64,000 nucleotides of DNA from Membranipora membranacea (GCA_914767715.1 OU612069.1:18103387-18167386); one strand, 5' to 3'; positions 34,376 through 47,473 are shown, numbered from the stretch's first letter. A program made the numbers and translations. The notes: generated by a model not told the origin, from the letters alone.

Positions 34376-37300
34376 TCACTCATGTGTATTAGCGATAAGC
34401 TTATCATTCTCCTCCTCAGATTCCATTTTAGCCCAATGTTGAGTCTCTCCTCTGGCGAAAATGAGGAAAAAGATGCCACCAAACAGCTGAACTGCTGCAA
34501 GCATATAGAATACTGATCTCCATTCAACGGCCGTCCCCTGAAAAATAAATACTTCATACATACATACCTTATTACATTACCTGATTAAAGATAATGTTTG
34601 ATTGTAGGTACAACTCATCTATGTATTGATTACCAAATTGCCACTTCTCAATCAGACAGTTGGAATGCAAAGAATCAATTCTAAACATGCAACAGTGTTA
34701 TATTTAAAGTATTCAAGATAACTGTTAATGGTGCCAAGAGTTTACCTTTAGACTTTATGAAACGATTGTGAAAGTAATGCCTTACATTTGGGGTTAGGGC
34801 ATTAACAAGGGAAGGGACTATAATTCCTGCAATCGCGGTGAATGTGTTCGTTATTCCATGGATCTCCCCCGCATATCTGTAAGAACCAACGACAATTTGT
34901 TTTCTTATCACAATGAAAATGTTACATAAGGACAGTGGATGATGACCATATGACATATTAGTCAATTTTCCAGCTGAATCCTTGCAAAACAACAAAAGTT
35001 GCCAATTGAAATACAAATTGTTCAGAAGTGATACAATTGAAGTACTCATCAAAAAATCCGGCTACTCCAACCATCGCACAGCATGGAGATGAACACTCTT
35101 GCAATCTGACCATCATTTTTCTTTGATTAAAGGCATTAGATTGTCCACAGATATGAAATTATGGATAAGTAGTAAGATTCACAGTATGGCTATAAGTGGA
35201 GAAATTACATAGGCATATAAATTTGTGTTAGTAATTGGATTCTTACACCTTTAACATTATGCATTAACAGATGTTCCAGCAACGAACTTTAAAAAGTCAG
35301 GCAAGCTACTTAAAAAATGTTACAGAGGGGTCGGCTGTAGCATTACTGAACTTTTGGACCAAACGAAGGCGAGAAATTGTTTCCACCAATTATGCATAAA
35401 ATTGCCATATGATTGTTCAGGGTCAGATATGTTCCCCTAATCAATGACTACATATCAATGGCTAAAACTAACATACCTCGCAGCAATATCTTGCAAGTTG
35501 GCAAGGTGTCCAGCAACTCTCAAACCCATCAACATCACTGCTGCTGTCATGCATACTATGCCGAGGTATTTTTGGTCAGCGGATATATAGGCTAATCCAA
35601 TTAAAAATCCAACAGGAACCAACGAGGCTATACAAAAATGGAGGAGTAATCTGTCACATAATTATTCCTAAGCTTTGACCTACACACATATGTACACACA
35701 AACAGGCGTAGGTACACATATTTAATGTCGACTCCTAACCATTTACGGCTAAAGTAAGCCCCATAATTGTTTGTCACGCTACTATATTGAATTATGTTTT
35801 ACACTAAGCTAATATGCTAACGCTGAGTCTGGTCTTTGTTTATTATTGCCTCTATCATCCTACCTCAGCACTAAAAGAAGAATCATGTTAGGATAAAGGC
35901 GAATTCTACCTACTTAGAATGGTCGTCAGCTTTCTTGCAGCAACTGTTGAAAATACTTGTTTCTGTCTCAAATAATCGACCATCACAGAATAAGGGTTGG
36001 AGGTAACTATCATTGCAATGTAAGGTAAAGTGGAGTACAGACCATTCTAAAATAGTAAAATGAATTAAGGCTCTAGATACAACATTGCATATCATGGTGC
36101 AGTTGAGTTTTGAACGCTGAAAAATTTCACACAAATGCACTTTTGAATGTGATGTTAAAGTGTCTAGGAAAGCAAAAAACAACCACTGTTCATATCAAAG
36201 CTTTGCCATTGCAATAAACAAACAAAAAATTGTTTTGCACAAGGACAATATTAAATGATGTAACCAAATTTGAAGTGCGAAGATCCAGGGTCAAGATGGA
36301 CCTACAGTATGTTATCTCCCCTGTTACGGGTTAACACTAAAACATCTTGGACTACGCTACTGTTGTCTAATCATGTCCTTTGATAATTTCTAGTATAAGT
36401 AGAGCAGCCTTGTAGCTGTCCCAGGTTAGCCCGGGCTAGGCTTACTGTTATTCTGTATGTGGATCATCATTCAAACGTGAATCCGTGACAGGGGAGAAAA
36501 CATACTGTAGATCCTTCTAGACCCTGGATTTTTGCAACCAAATTAGATTACATCATTCAATAATGTAATTGTGCAAAAAAATTTACTTTTTTTGTTCATT
36601 GCAATGGCAAAGCTTTGATACAAACAGTAGAGTTGTTTTCCGCTTTCCTAGACACTTTAATGCATTGATTGTGTTGAAGCGTAATCCAACTTTGGCAATG
36701 ACTTGCTTTGAAATTATTGTAAAGTAAGATCATCAGAGGGCTTTTGGGAGACCCCTTAAGCATTTGCATACTTCAAAATATATGTGATACAAATTTGAAG
36801 GTGATACACTGAAAAAATTGGTTATCATACCATAATGATTAAAATTACCAAATTCATTGATCATGAAGTACTTACAGATTCGATATCAAGACCAAGAACT
36901 TCTTTCATATAAGCTGGAAGTTTGGTATAAACGAAATATAAACCAAAGTTTGTCGTCGCCGAAGTTACCGTTACAGCCCAGACCGCAGGTGATTTCACTA
37001 TTTGCCTCCAGGGAACATCTTTGTTCTGAAGATTGAGATAAATGCAATTAGATTAACATTTATTGAGACATGAGTGAAACTAAAGGAAGCAAAATCAACT
37101 TTAAGCTGAAAAAAAAAGATTATCTATGAAATAGGAGAAAAAGAACCACACTAAAAATGCACTGTCAAGTTAGAAAGAGTAGAAGGGTCTAATTTTCAGT
37201 CACAAAATTTGTGGTTCAACTTCAGCTGCATTAATTTAAACTAGTTTTTAATGTTCAAGCTGCAGATATGACAATGAGTAGCAGTGAACCCAAGTAGATT

Positions 37301-40009
37301 ATTATGGGAGTCCATTATCCTAACATGACTCATACCTTTACTCCTCCATTTGCAGAGTCACTATAATAACTGATGTAACGCAGCTCCTTGTTAGATATTC
37401 TTGGATGATCAGCTGGGGAGTTAAAGGCAATAAACCACCAGCAGATGGAGAATATGACACTGAGTCCACCAGTGAAGTAATAAAGGAGTGGCCAACCGCC
37501 ATCAAATGTCTTCCATTCACATAGAAATCCCCCAATACTGAGATCTAAAATGTTTCCAATCTACAGGGGAAAGAAAATGATTCTGATCAAATGTGTTATG
37601 TATGGTAGATTTGGCATGATTCTCAGTATCTATCTATCTATATCTATTTATATCGATCAGGTCTGCTATCAGTCATCAATGCCGTCAAACTATAATGTAC
37701 TTCAATTTGTTGGTAGAACAACAATTTGATGGATTTGTCAACTTACATTATCACCGGTGTACAGAACTGAAACTGCTATACTTCTTTCATACAGAGGGTA
37801 CCACTGACCAATGAGGTTCATCAAGCTAGATATCAGCACTCCACTAGCCATTCCAGAAATAATCCGTAGTATGATTACCAATGCTGCTGAGATATCATAT
37901 CTCTTGCCATCAAACCTACGATTATCAGATAGATAATAACTCATTAATGAAGGAGATATGACACCTATACATTTTCGTTTACCATTGTATAGCTCTCAAT
38001 CAGAGGGAACCAAAGGGACCTTATGTGCACCAAACCTTCCATAAATTGAAGATTTATAAAAAATTCTAGATTTAACCTAGTAACCATTGGGTAAATACAG
38101 GGGTAAACTCTCCTGCAGAAACCAGAAGTGGGGAGCAGAGGAGGTATGGATGTGAGGGATACGCAACAAAAAAAGAAAGCTATCATCCAAAATTTTCCTA
38201 TAATACCAGGTCACCTGAGATCGGATATATTTTTTAAGCCTGACACCTGCACTGCAAACTTGGAGTCTATGGGCAAGAGGAGTCTTCAAAATCGAAAATC
38301 AATTTCTCAGCATACTGAGAACCTACTAGGATGCGTAATCATTTGAGCTTTTAAAAATGATGTTGACCCTGCACTTGTCATTTATTGCCTTTAAAGAAAA
38401 TATAAGATTAAAACCAAAGATTCAATAAAAAGAAATATTCGGCTGATGCGGTAAACTAAATTGAATCACAAACAAATGTTACACCAAACTTAATTTGAAC
38501 ATCATTAAATATATCTGGTACTAACCTTGCTGCTACAGGAGTTAAAACTGTAGCCACAATGAGCAAATTGAACCCGATCAAAAGCAGCTTTTTACCGCCA
38601 AATCGTCCAGCTATGGCTCCAGAAGGTGCTTGTGTTAATAGATAGCCTAGAAAATATGCTGAAAGCACATATCCTTGGGTTTGCTTGTCCCATTCAATTT
38701 CGCCAGAGACTGTCTGAAAATGAAAGCAAATTATGTTGTTAGTCATAATTATGTCATGGAAACAACAAAGTCAACATTTCAGGACAGGGGAAATACAAAA
38801 CACCATTATTGAACGTAAAAACAATAAATTTATTTAAATTTAAAGACTACTAAAAGAGCAAAGCATGTCATAGTCACGCAGTTATTTATGATAAAGTTGT
38901 GTCAGATTTGCATGGTAAAATAAGTCGATGCTAAACTTTGCATGAATCAGCGATGGTGAAAAGAGTGCCTTCCATAAGGGAAGGTAACTCCCATTCCCTG
39001 CATAATGATGTCACAGTCTCCAGGAAGTGAAATGCAAGAAACAATCACTTCCGGGAGACTGTGAATTGTGATATGCTTAGATCTTTCGGTAGTCTTCACT
39101 CTATAGAAGCGTAATTGGGTTTTGACATGTGGATAGGGAAATTATATTGCGATTCGCGTATCATTAAACGTATTGCCAACGAGTTTTCCCAACCTCAGAG
39201 GACCACGCCCAGAAGTTTGAGCATTTCATACACATTTATATGTAATAGAATGGTAAAGAACAGACAACTTTAGCAGTTGAGAAAAATTGAGAAGAATATT
39301 CTTGCCAGTATAGCTAATAGATTTGACTGTGTCCATGGCCATTTTAAAGGTACTCTTAATAAGCCTGGAACCTTCAATATTTGTCAATACTGAAATCAAT
39401 ATATTTCCTCACATAAATTGTTAGTGAGGAATTGGTCTGGTGCTCCTGGTTGTTGACACTTGCACCTTGACTTTGCTCTACACTTCCATCAGACTCTTTG
39501 ATCATACAGACCATTGTAATGGCGGTGATATTCCTCATAGCATTAGCCAGAATCTCACATAGACATATCAAGCATCCCATCATCAATCGGCATGAAGCGA
39601 GTTTATCTCTGATAGACTCTGTTGGGACTAAACCAAGTGAGAGAATTCATATTATAGTATACTGCATATTGTAATCAAATACTTGAAACTTTACACAGCT
39701 TTGAATCCGTCTAACTTCCTCATATCAGACAGGGCTATCATCATTGAGCCTTTGAGAAAGCTGCTGTCAAACAAACAGGTAAAACCAACCCGGTAGTAGA
39801 AAGGCTTTAGTCTGCAAAATGCTGGCCGTCTGCTTGCGTTAATTAGGTGATCAACACCGTAGTTCAGTTTGCAAGGATTGATGATATTATCGGCTGGTAT
39901 AACACAAGTTATGAGTACAGTACTCACTTTGATCATCCGGAAAAACTTTCTCCTCGTTTGTGTGGTAGCTAGTTTTTCTTGATGCTTTCAGTTCTGTTAA
40001 CTCCTGCAT
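34376..40009 (-). CDS. SLC17-family MFS transporter, gene 1, 521 aa, 10 exons
   Basis: A 12-TM organic anion/cation symporter of the sialin/vesicular glutamate/Na-phosphate family; substrate unknown, membrane-bound. Exons, 5' to 3' on the minus strand: 40009-39928, 39627-39413, 38713-38526, 37915-37747, 37560-37336, 37025-36876, 36046-35914, 35627-35477, 34876-34786, 34537-34376 (1566 nt including stop, frame closed throughout). Family marks: NAMRNITAITMVCMI in TM1, EIEWDKQTQGYVLSAYFLG, GRFGGK, LRIISGMA followed by YERS in TM4-5, NSPADHPRIS in the central loop, and FARGETQHWAK at the C-terminus. The start MQELTELK aligns with the first exon of gene 2; the frame is open further upstream, so an earlier Met at 40081 is possible. 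Introns hold a TTAA-bounded foldback element (36155-36660) and a hairpin (39012-39063). No lesion was found, so it is probably functional. Confidence 0.92.
36155..36660. mobile_element. TTAA-flanked MITE-like foldback element in intron
   Basis: TTAA stands at 36155-36158 and 36657-36660. The inverted ends start AGTGTCTAGGAAAGC. Arms of about 175 bp (36159-36329 and about 36483-36656) contain AAAGCTTTGCCATTGCAAT and CTCCCCTGT in both. It lies between the sixth and seventh coding exons of SLC17 gene 1 and is absent from the same intron of gene 2. The TTAA duplication suggests a non-autonomous piggyBac-type element. Confidence 0.8.
39012..39063. repeat. Short hairpin, 19-bp arms
   Basis: The left arm 39012-39030 pairs with 39045-39063 (CACAGTCTCCAGGAAGTGA and its complement, one mismatch) across a 14-nt loop. 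It lies in the second intron of SLC17 gene 1. Confidence 0.85.
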
Positions 40010-40240
40010 GATTATTTGCCAAGGTTTATCCACAGGGTTGTATACACACTTGATCTCTGATTTGTAATAATAGATGGGCACAACTAGAAACCACCAAAGT
40101 ATATATCCTTTGTTGTGGACTAAACAACCTCACTAGATAGCCTGTCCGCTGTTCAAACCAGTGAGAAGGTAATAAAAAAAAGTATTTGCATGATCAGATA
40201 GTGCTAATAAAGGCTTTTACCGATTTCCTACCTAGTCTAG

Positions 40241-41360
40241 CATGCCAATAACATGTAGAAAATCTTGATTAATGTTTGTCACTATGGAGATATCATCATG
40301 ATCAAGGTCTAATAATAACTACGATCAGATGGAAAATCCGAATTTATTGCGTCTGAATAGGGTCAAGTAATAAAGCTAAAAGAACATATTACTGCTTCTA
40401 GGATGGCGCGTGTTGGAAATTTAGGTGATGTGATTTTTTTCTTAGCGTCAATAACATTTGAAACAGGTAGATTACCTACGGCAGCTCCCGGGGGTTTAAC
40501 CACATCAAAGCAAGTTCACAGTAGTTATGATGGATGAATTCAGCTTACATTCCACAACTGCCTAAGATTTAGGCGATTAGAGTATTATAAAATTAATGTG
40601 CCAAGGTAAAATTAATGTGTAAAGGTAATCAACTGCCAGATCACCAGTTTATGGCTAGCCTGAATAGGCCTACATGTCAATGAACACATAATTATGGGAA
40701 TTTTGATGGGCCATTAATCATACCATGAACAAAATGTGTAAAGGTATATCAGAAAGCATTATCACTGGGAAAGAACATTCAGGTACAACTTACCTCACAG
40801 TTTAAGCCCGAAGGCCAATAGTATACACAATGCCTTAGTTGAGAAATAACAAGAGGTTGTCTACGATGTTTGAACTCTGCATCCCTTCTAGTTCTTGCTA
40901 GTTTGTCTAGCTGAGACTGCATCCAACTGAACTGTATACATTTGAGAGGTGTATTCTTTATTGCTATTCAACTGTCCAACCTCTCCGTTAATGGTGGTTA
41001 AACACAACTTGATTGCCTGATCTACTCCCCTCAGCTCAATGATATACTACAACAGGCATAATCTATAGGCAAGGATTATGATGAATGCCTGGCCACAATT
41101 CTATGTGCTGGTACTAGCACTGCATATTTTCTGGCTTGGTAAGACAAAAATAGACAATTATGATCAATACATGTCTCTTGCAAGAAATTCACAAAAAGAG
41201 GCCCAGCAGCTTTATTATGATGTAGCTCTATTTTGATTTCATTGGAATGATATGCTGGTCTTAACTTCATCATTCATCTTCCTGCATTAAGGTCAATCTC
41301 ACCTTGGGACATACATGAGCGGTGTTAAAATTAGTCGATATTTGGGAAAAGGCCTTTTTG
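40241..41360. repeat. Segmental duplication block, partner at 60985-61965
   Basis: Long near-identical stretches (for example TAGCCTGAATAGGCCTACAT and TCTAGCTGAGACTGCATCCA) lie upstream of both intact SLC17 genes. This block and the gene 1/gene 2 pair show that one large duplication covered gene and upstream DNA. An extra segment of about 110 bp near 40380-40490 is absent from the partner. Confidence 0.9.
41078..41138 (+). CDS. Candidate 61-nt signal-peptide exon
   Basis: It opens with ATG ATG and encodes MMNAWPQFYVLVLALHIFWL plus one base, then GTAAGA, a good donor, giving phase 1. The peptide is a credible signal sequence. The same 61-nt exon is kept at 61688-61748. Length and phase equal those of the signal exon of the PAN/WSC gene (8495-8555, 61 nt, phase 1). 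No downstream partner exon was identified. If unspliced, the frame closes after 52 codons here. Confidence 0.35.
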
Positions 41361-41599
41361 GAGAATTTATGTTCAGAGTTGTGTCCTCTTTAAAGTAGTA
41401 AAAGATTTTTATATTGCAGAGCGTCCCTGCACCCCCTAGAACTACGGGCCAGAGTTAACATCTTGAACCACTTGAAGTTTAACATAATCAATGCCTTAGC
41501 TTCTCCACAAGATCAAGGTAGAGAGCTGGAATGTGTTACATGACAGATAAATATTGGCAGCAGAGGACGCAATGTTATTATATATATAATCTTGAGGCG

Positions 41600-42316
41600 T
41601 TTTGAATTTAGACAGGAAAGTACTTACTTACTTGGTACTTGCCGACGTAATCACCAACTTCAGGTAGGTTTGAAGACTCCGGTAATGTGGCTAGCCATAT
41701 GTCCGTTAACATTTCCAAGGTCAAGGTATCCAGGTCAGGGCAAGGAATGGGAGGGCAGGGTTAACCGGGGGAGCAGAGGAATCTGTCCGTCCTGTTAAGA
41801 TCATTCCAAATCTTGCTAGTCGAGATGAAGAAAGTTGCCATGTGAGCTTTAGTTCTATGGTGCTCTACTCTGTTGCTTGCCATGTCGTCGGCTACTATGC
41901 TTGCAGTCTGATAGCGATACATAATTGGAGATGTCGGTGTTGATCTCCCCGTAGTGCATTGCCCTGAACATACAGGTGCGCCTTCTCTCTCCCCTCTCAG
42001 CCAGTGGTTTCCAATCCAATTTCTGTAGAAGGGCTGTGGTCGAAGTATCACTGGTCCGGGGGATGTTAAGGACCGTCCTGGCTGATCTTCTCTGTACCGC
42101 TTCTACATCTTTGGATAGCGTCTTTGGTAGTGGGTCCCAAGCACAGGATGCGTACTCGAGCACCAGTCTGACCAGTTGCTTGTATGCTCTGGCACGGAGG
42201 ACAGTAGACTGGGGTGGAATGGTTCGTCTCACAAGTCCAAGAGTGGTTGAGGCTTTGGCTGTGATCTGCGTGATGTGTGAGTGCCATTTTAGGTCACTTT
42301 GTAACCTAACACCTAG
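41600..42316 (-). mobile_element. LINE (Jockey/CR1-like), 3' part of RT ORF
   Basis: The minus strand continues the reverse transcriptase frame interrupted by the BEL/Pao element. After the KYLG junction come VRLQSDLKWHSHI, then LVLEYASCAWDP and DVEAVQRRSARTVLN, typical of the thumb and C-terminal region of Jockey/CR1-type RTs. Near 41900 the frame shifts; the expected end (AHMATFFISTSKIWNDL) continues in another frame. The body upstream is at 49274-49885. The LINE is dead through the frameshift, 5' truncation and insertion. Confidence 0.88.
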
Positions 42317-42699
42317 TGTATTCGGAGTTGTTTGCACTTTAATGATAAAGTTATCTCTCTTGTCACGTAGCTATTTTTCATCAATCACTTTGCTTTTGTG
42401 AACGAGAGTGGCAAGTCATGCTATTATTCTTATTGTGACGATGGAGATTTTATAATTATACTCCAATCTTTTACCATATCTACACTACACTAGTCTGGTC
42501 TTCACACCTGATCGTATCTGTAATAGCATCACACGACGGATTCGTTATACCCGTCGGCCCAGCTCGACTATATATAAAGTCCCGGCACCGAGATGTGTAA
42601 TAGACACATTTAAGTTACGATGCCGGTATCAGACAATTTTAATACTTGTATACTTTAATCTCGGTTGCTGATAATCATTCCTGACCTGGCCCGAGTACA
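42317..42699 (+). repeat. 5' LTR of BEL/Pao element, 383 bp
   Basis: It starts TGTATTCGGAG and ends GAGTACA, flanked on the left by CCTAG. It differs from the 3' LTR at about seven positions and one indel (about 98% identity by hand), so insertion was recent relative to most repeats here. It contains TATATAAAG at 42571. Confidence 0.95.
42569..42579 (+). promoter_or_regulatory. TATA box in 5' LTR
   Basis: CTATATATAAAG in the 5' LTR is a good TATA box for the element's own transcript. The 3' LTR has TATATTCTAAAG at the same place, which breaks the motif. Confidence 0.55.
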
Positions 42700-43582
42700 G
42701 TGCTAATTATACCGCTAGATACAGCAAACTATCGCATATAATGGATGATAGCACAGAACAAGTAAAGCTACTCGCCAGCCAACGATCTACTCTAAAACGA
42801 AAGGCAACTTCTCTCAAAACAAAATTAGAGAAAGCTAGCAATGCTACAAGCACCCAACTGCAAGATCTTTATGCGTCACTTCAAAAATGCTACGACAAAT
42901 TAGTTGATGTGCACTTAGAATATTGTGAAATAGTAGAATCTGATGATCAGTTTTCTGAATATAAAGTAGTCAATGGATTATATTTAGATCAGTATGTGAA
43001 TGCCGTAGATAAGGTCCATAAAGAGGCCTCTGATTTTTTCTATAACCATTATCTAAAGTTTATCGATGAGCAAATAGCTAGGGTTCTCGAGTCAGTAGAA
43101 AGAATCTTAGCTAGTACACCTATCAACCTCAGACTAGTAGATATCAATTTACAATCATGTGTTAAACTAAGTGAGCAATATTTATCTATGTATGGTAGAA
43201 GGCATGATGCCATCCATAAAGCAATTATCGATATGAATTGTGTAGATACTGCCAGCTCCCGACCTAGTTCTGATGTTCCATTTTTCATAACTCTCAATCT
43301 TTGCATGCGTCTAGCTCGTCACCACATGGTAGCGTGTCATTACCTAGCACCAATAGTATGGGGGCCGGGGATGATGAACGCCAAGGAGGTGTCAGTAGGC
43401 CGAGTCCAGTTGTGGCTAATCAGGGAAGTATTGAAGGGGGGACTTGTGGTCAACCAGCTGAAGAAGCTTTTAGTGTAGAGTTATCCACTCCTACCATCAC
43501 TCAAAATTAATATGGTCAAGCTAGTGTAGGGCTCCTTAGTTCTCATGTACCCGCTGGTAGTTCAGCAAGAGTTGGTCAAGGG

Positions 43583-45790
43583 TTGAATATAGGTCACACT
43601 GTAGGTAGAGATAGGCTTGAGTCTAGTAATGCAAGTCATAAAACAAACTCTAGGATAAACATTGTTACGGCCTACTCAGATAGGGCTTCACCTCATGCAG
43701 AGCTTTCAGGTTTGAGTAGTGTTCGCATATCTGAACAGATACATGGTAGGACCAAGTGGCAGCAGTCTGAGTTTAAGAAAATGCCCCTACCAAAGTTCTC
43801 TGGTAACCGCTGTGAATGGCCTGAGTTTAGGGCTATCTGGATGAGATATTTGTCACATGCAAGGCAGGTTGGTGTTGATCAGGTTCAACTCGTATATCAG
43901 TTCAAGCAGTCTTTGTCAGGTGAGGAAAGAGAAAGAGTTTCTGCTATATTCTCCACTCAGGCCAGGCCCTTAGATCATATGTTTGATGTTCTCGAGAGTA
44001 TCTATTCTGATGCTGGTTCAAGTGTGCAGTATTCATTGTCACAACTGAATAGTCTTGATTCAGTGAAGGAAGGTGATTATAGATGTTTGATAAGGTTGGT
44101 CACTGCTGTCGAAAAGTGTTATAGGCAGTTGGCGGAGGTTGATCAACTGAGTGCGGTGAATCTGACTCATGTTGATGACATCACCGACTGTCTTCCATAT
44201 TCCATAACTTCATTGTGGATGAATCATTATCAATCTATGTCTGTAAATGATAAGATTCATCCTTTCTCTCAGTTTATGCTATTTCTGTCAGCACAGCGTG
44301 AAATATCTCAGCGCTATGCTAATCGTCAGGTCTTGAAAGATAAACCTCCGGACAAAAGAACCCCTAGGACTAATCAAGAAAGGCCTAAACAGGGTGCTAA
44401 GTTTCTGCAAGCAGATACAGTGGTTAAAACTGCATCTTATATAAAATCTTGTGTCATGAATGATGGTCATGATCATAACACTGCCTCATGCAAAGATTTC
44501 CTGACCTTGTTGATCAAGGATAGGTACAACGCCTTGAAGGCCAAGAAAGCATGTTTCCGATGTTTCGGTAGTCATTTCATAAGCAGATGTCCTTCCAAAT
44601 CTACTTGCAAGAAGTGCAACTCTGGAAAGCATCATACACTGTTGTGTGCTCCTAGGTCTTCGACACAGGTAAATCATGTAGAGCTTGCTGATAACAGCCC
44701 TGTCGTTGCTGTTGCTGGTGTCAGTAGTAATACTGGTGACACAAGCACAGCCGGTAATGTAGTATTCGCTGTCAAAGCTGCCAAAGTAATAAATGGCAAT
44801 GAAGTTTCTCTATTCTTTGATTCTGGGTCAAATTCTACATTCATAACGAAGCAGGCAGCCAAGCGACTCAAAGCTCGTATGGTCGGTACATTTGTTCTAG
44901 ATCTTTCTACGATGGGAGGTGCAGAATCTGAAATAGAGACTCAGAAATGTATTGTTGAACTAGTGGCTTCAGATTCCTCCATTATCACTATTCATGCATA
45001 TTGTATGGATTACATTACTGGTCCGGTTAGTAGATTAGATCTCGATGTGTTGAAGGAGTTGTTTCCAGGTTTTGATGTTGCTGCTTTGCAGAGATCCTCT
45101 CGTCAGGTTGATATTTTGATAGGTATGGATTTAGAAGGATTGCATCCTGGACTTATTCTAGCCGCAGCAGGTCAACACCTGCGAATCAAGGCATCTCCAT
45201 TCAGGCCCGTGATAATGGGTACTCATTCTGAGCGTTTAATGGAGGATGTTCAGGAATCAGGTCTGAGCGGACGCAGTCTTGTGGGTTGTCATGTTGTTGT
45301 CAGGGATAGGGTTCCTGCTGTCCAATGTCTCTTATCGAAGGCGCTAGTGAAGCAAGTCGATGACTTCATCCAGGGAGAAGAGTTGGGCACTGCCATTACT
45401 CCCAAGTGTGGGTCTTGTAAGTGCACTCAATGCCCAATAGCTGGTAACACGTATAGTTTTGTTGAAGAGCAGGAGCTTAGGCTGATCAGAAGCAATCTGA
45501 GGTATGATGAAGCGGGTAAACGGTGGATAACCAAATATCCATGGATTATTGACCCTCACACTCTGCCGAATAATGTTGGTGCAGCTATGGCTACACTCAA
45601 ACACACTGAGAAAGTATTGGCGAATAATGATAGTTGGGCTAAGATCTACGATCATCAGATCCAGGACATGGTTGATAGAGGAGTGGCTAAAATCCTCACC
45701 AAGGATGATTTGGATGGATGGGATGGGCCTGTCTTTTATCTGTCGCATCTTGCAGTGGTCCACATCTACTCCGGTGCGGATAGTCTTTAA
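43583..45790 (+). CDS. BEL/Pao gag-protease-RT fragment, 735 codons
   Basis: The longest open frame of the element. It holds the end of gag, two Cys/His knuckle units, the aspartic protease (active-site DSGS; flap-side LIGMDLEGLHPG) and the first RT block. It shares its frame with the Ser-rich gag segment upstream and is separated from it only by TAA at 43508-43510. It ends because of a frameshift near 45757. Confidence 0.85.
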   Translation: MNIGHTVGRDRLESSNASHKTNSRINIVTAYSDRASPHAELSGLSSVRISEQIHGRTKWQQSEFKKMPLPKFSGNRCEWPEFRAIWMRYLSHARQVGVDQVQLVYQFKQSLSGEERERVSAIFSTQARPLDHMFDVLESIYSDAGSSVQYSLSQLNSLDSVKEGDYRCLIRLVTAVEKCYRQLAEVDQLSAVNLTHVDDITDCLPYSITSLWMNHYQSMSVNDKIHPFSQFMLFLSAQREISQRYANRQVLKDKPPDKRTPRTNQERPKQGAKFLQADTVVKTASYIKSCVMNDGHDHNTASCKDFLTLLIKDRYNALKAKKACFRCFGSHFISRCPSKSTCKKCNSGKHHTLLCAPRSSTQVNHVELADNSPVVAVAGVSSNTGDTSTAGNVVFAVKAAKVINGNEVSLFFDSGSNSTFITKQAAKRLKARMVGTFVLDLSTMGGAESEIETQKCIVELVASDSSIITIHAYCMDYITGPVSRLDLDVLKELFPGFDVAALQRSSRQVDILIGMDLEGLHPGLILAAAGQHLRIKASPFRPVIMGTHSERLMEDVQESGLSGRSLVGCHVVVRDRVPAVQCLLSKALVKQVDDFIQGEELGTAITPKCGSCKCTQCPIAGNTYSFVEEQELRLIRSNLRYDEAGKRWITKYPWIIDPHTLPNNVGAAMATLKHTEKVLANNDSWAKIYDHQIQDMVDRGVAKILTKDDLDGWDGPVFYLSHLAVVHIYSGADSL

Positions 45791-47473
45791 TAGCAGTCAG
45801 ATTTATCAAGGTTTTTCGCTCAATGGGTCGCTTGCTAAAGGTCCTGATTCATATTTGAATAGTTTGCTTGGTGTTCTGTTGAGGTGGAGGGAGAATCCTG
45901 TTGCTGTGATTGCGGACATCCGCAAAATGTATAATTCTATATAATATGTTGAAGAGTCAGAGCAACACTGCCATTGATTCCTATGGCGTGGGATGGACCT
46001 ATCCAGATCTACGTGTCAACATTGGGGACAAGCCAGCTGGGGCAATAAGCACAGAAGCAGTCTATTCAACTGCTGAGATGTTTCACGGAGAATATCCAAG
46101 AGTATCTGCCTTGCTGAAAACATCTACTTATGTCAATGATGTTGTGGACTCTGTCACTGATTTGGAATCTGCTCAGACTTTGGCCACTGATACAAACTAT
46201 GTTCTCAATCAGGCAGGTTTCCAAATCAAACACTGGTTGTTTTCTGGAGATGGTGGTGTTCGTGTTGATCCCAAGATAGATCCAGAGACCTGCAGTGAGG
46301 ATTTTTCTACCAAAGTTCTAGGTGTTACGTGGAACTCGAAGAGAGATGTGATATCTTTCACCCAGAGTCTGAACTTCTCTCCCAAGAAGAAAGGAGTGTA
46401 TACACAGGTTGACTTGACGGTAGAGCAAGTCCCTAGTGGTATTCCCGCAGTTCTCACTCGTAGAATAGTTCTGGAGCAGGTTATGAAGGTCTATGATCCG
46501 TTTGGATTTGTGTGTCCTTTCACACTTATATCCAAAATCATACTTAGGAAAACCTGGGCTATGAAGCTTGGGTGGGATGAGCACTTTCCCGAGGATCTAC
46601 ATAGGGAGTGGGTTGAATTCTTCTCCAGGTTGTTTGATCTGTCTTCGCTAGAGTTTGATCGGTGTCTATTGCCAGAAGATGCTGTCGGTAGCCCTATGTT
46701 GGTAATCTTCTCAGATGGTATTGGTCTTGCCTACGGTTGTTCAGCATATCTCTGATGGTCATTGAAGGATGGTGGATTTATTAGTCGACTAGTTATGGCC
46801 AAATGCAGAATAGCACCCATAAAGAAAATCTCCACCCCTCAGATGGAGCTGAACAGGGCGGTCCTGAGTAAGAGAATACGTAAGGTTCTTGAGAAAGAAC
46901 TTCGATTCTCCTTTGAGAAGGTGTATCAGATGGTCGATTCGGAGACTGTTCTCCATATGATAAATAATATATGAGGGAGTGAGAGTAGGTGAAGTGCAGC
47001 AAGCCACCAATGGAGATATGTCAGAGTGGTTTTGGGTGCCTGGCAATGAGAATATTTCCGACTGGACTACAAGATGTAAGGTGCCTTCGGAACTCGGCGC
47101 TGAATCTGATTGGTGGCATGGGCCTTCCTTCCTTGCTCTCCCCGAAGCTGATTGGCCAGTGAAGAAGCACACTGTAAAAGATATAAATCTTCCTGTGAGA
47201 AGTTAGTCAAGAAATCGTCAGTGAATCTTGTGAAGGATGGAGAACTCCCATTTGAGTTTCAGAGGTTTAGTTCTGCTAGAGAACTTGTGTATCGGGTTGC
47301 TCGATTTCTCAACATAGGAAATATGCGTAGTTTTAGAGGATGGTTGTCAGATCACATTGATGCTAAAAGTCTGCAGACTGCACAAGAGTTGTTGGTGAAG
47401 GTCGTACAGAGGTCGATGGTTGAGGATCTAGAGAAAGTGAAGGGCAAGTTTATACAGCTCAATCCATGCAAGG

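Noticed and set aside
34681-35052. 123-codon minus-strand ORF
   Set aside because: It is exon nine of SLC17 gene 1 read through into both flanking introns.
42066-42401. Overlapping ORFs on both strands near the BEL left LTR
   Set aside because: They are shadows of the LINE RT frame and run into the LTR.
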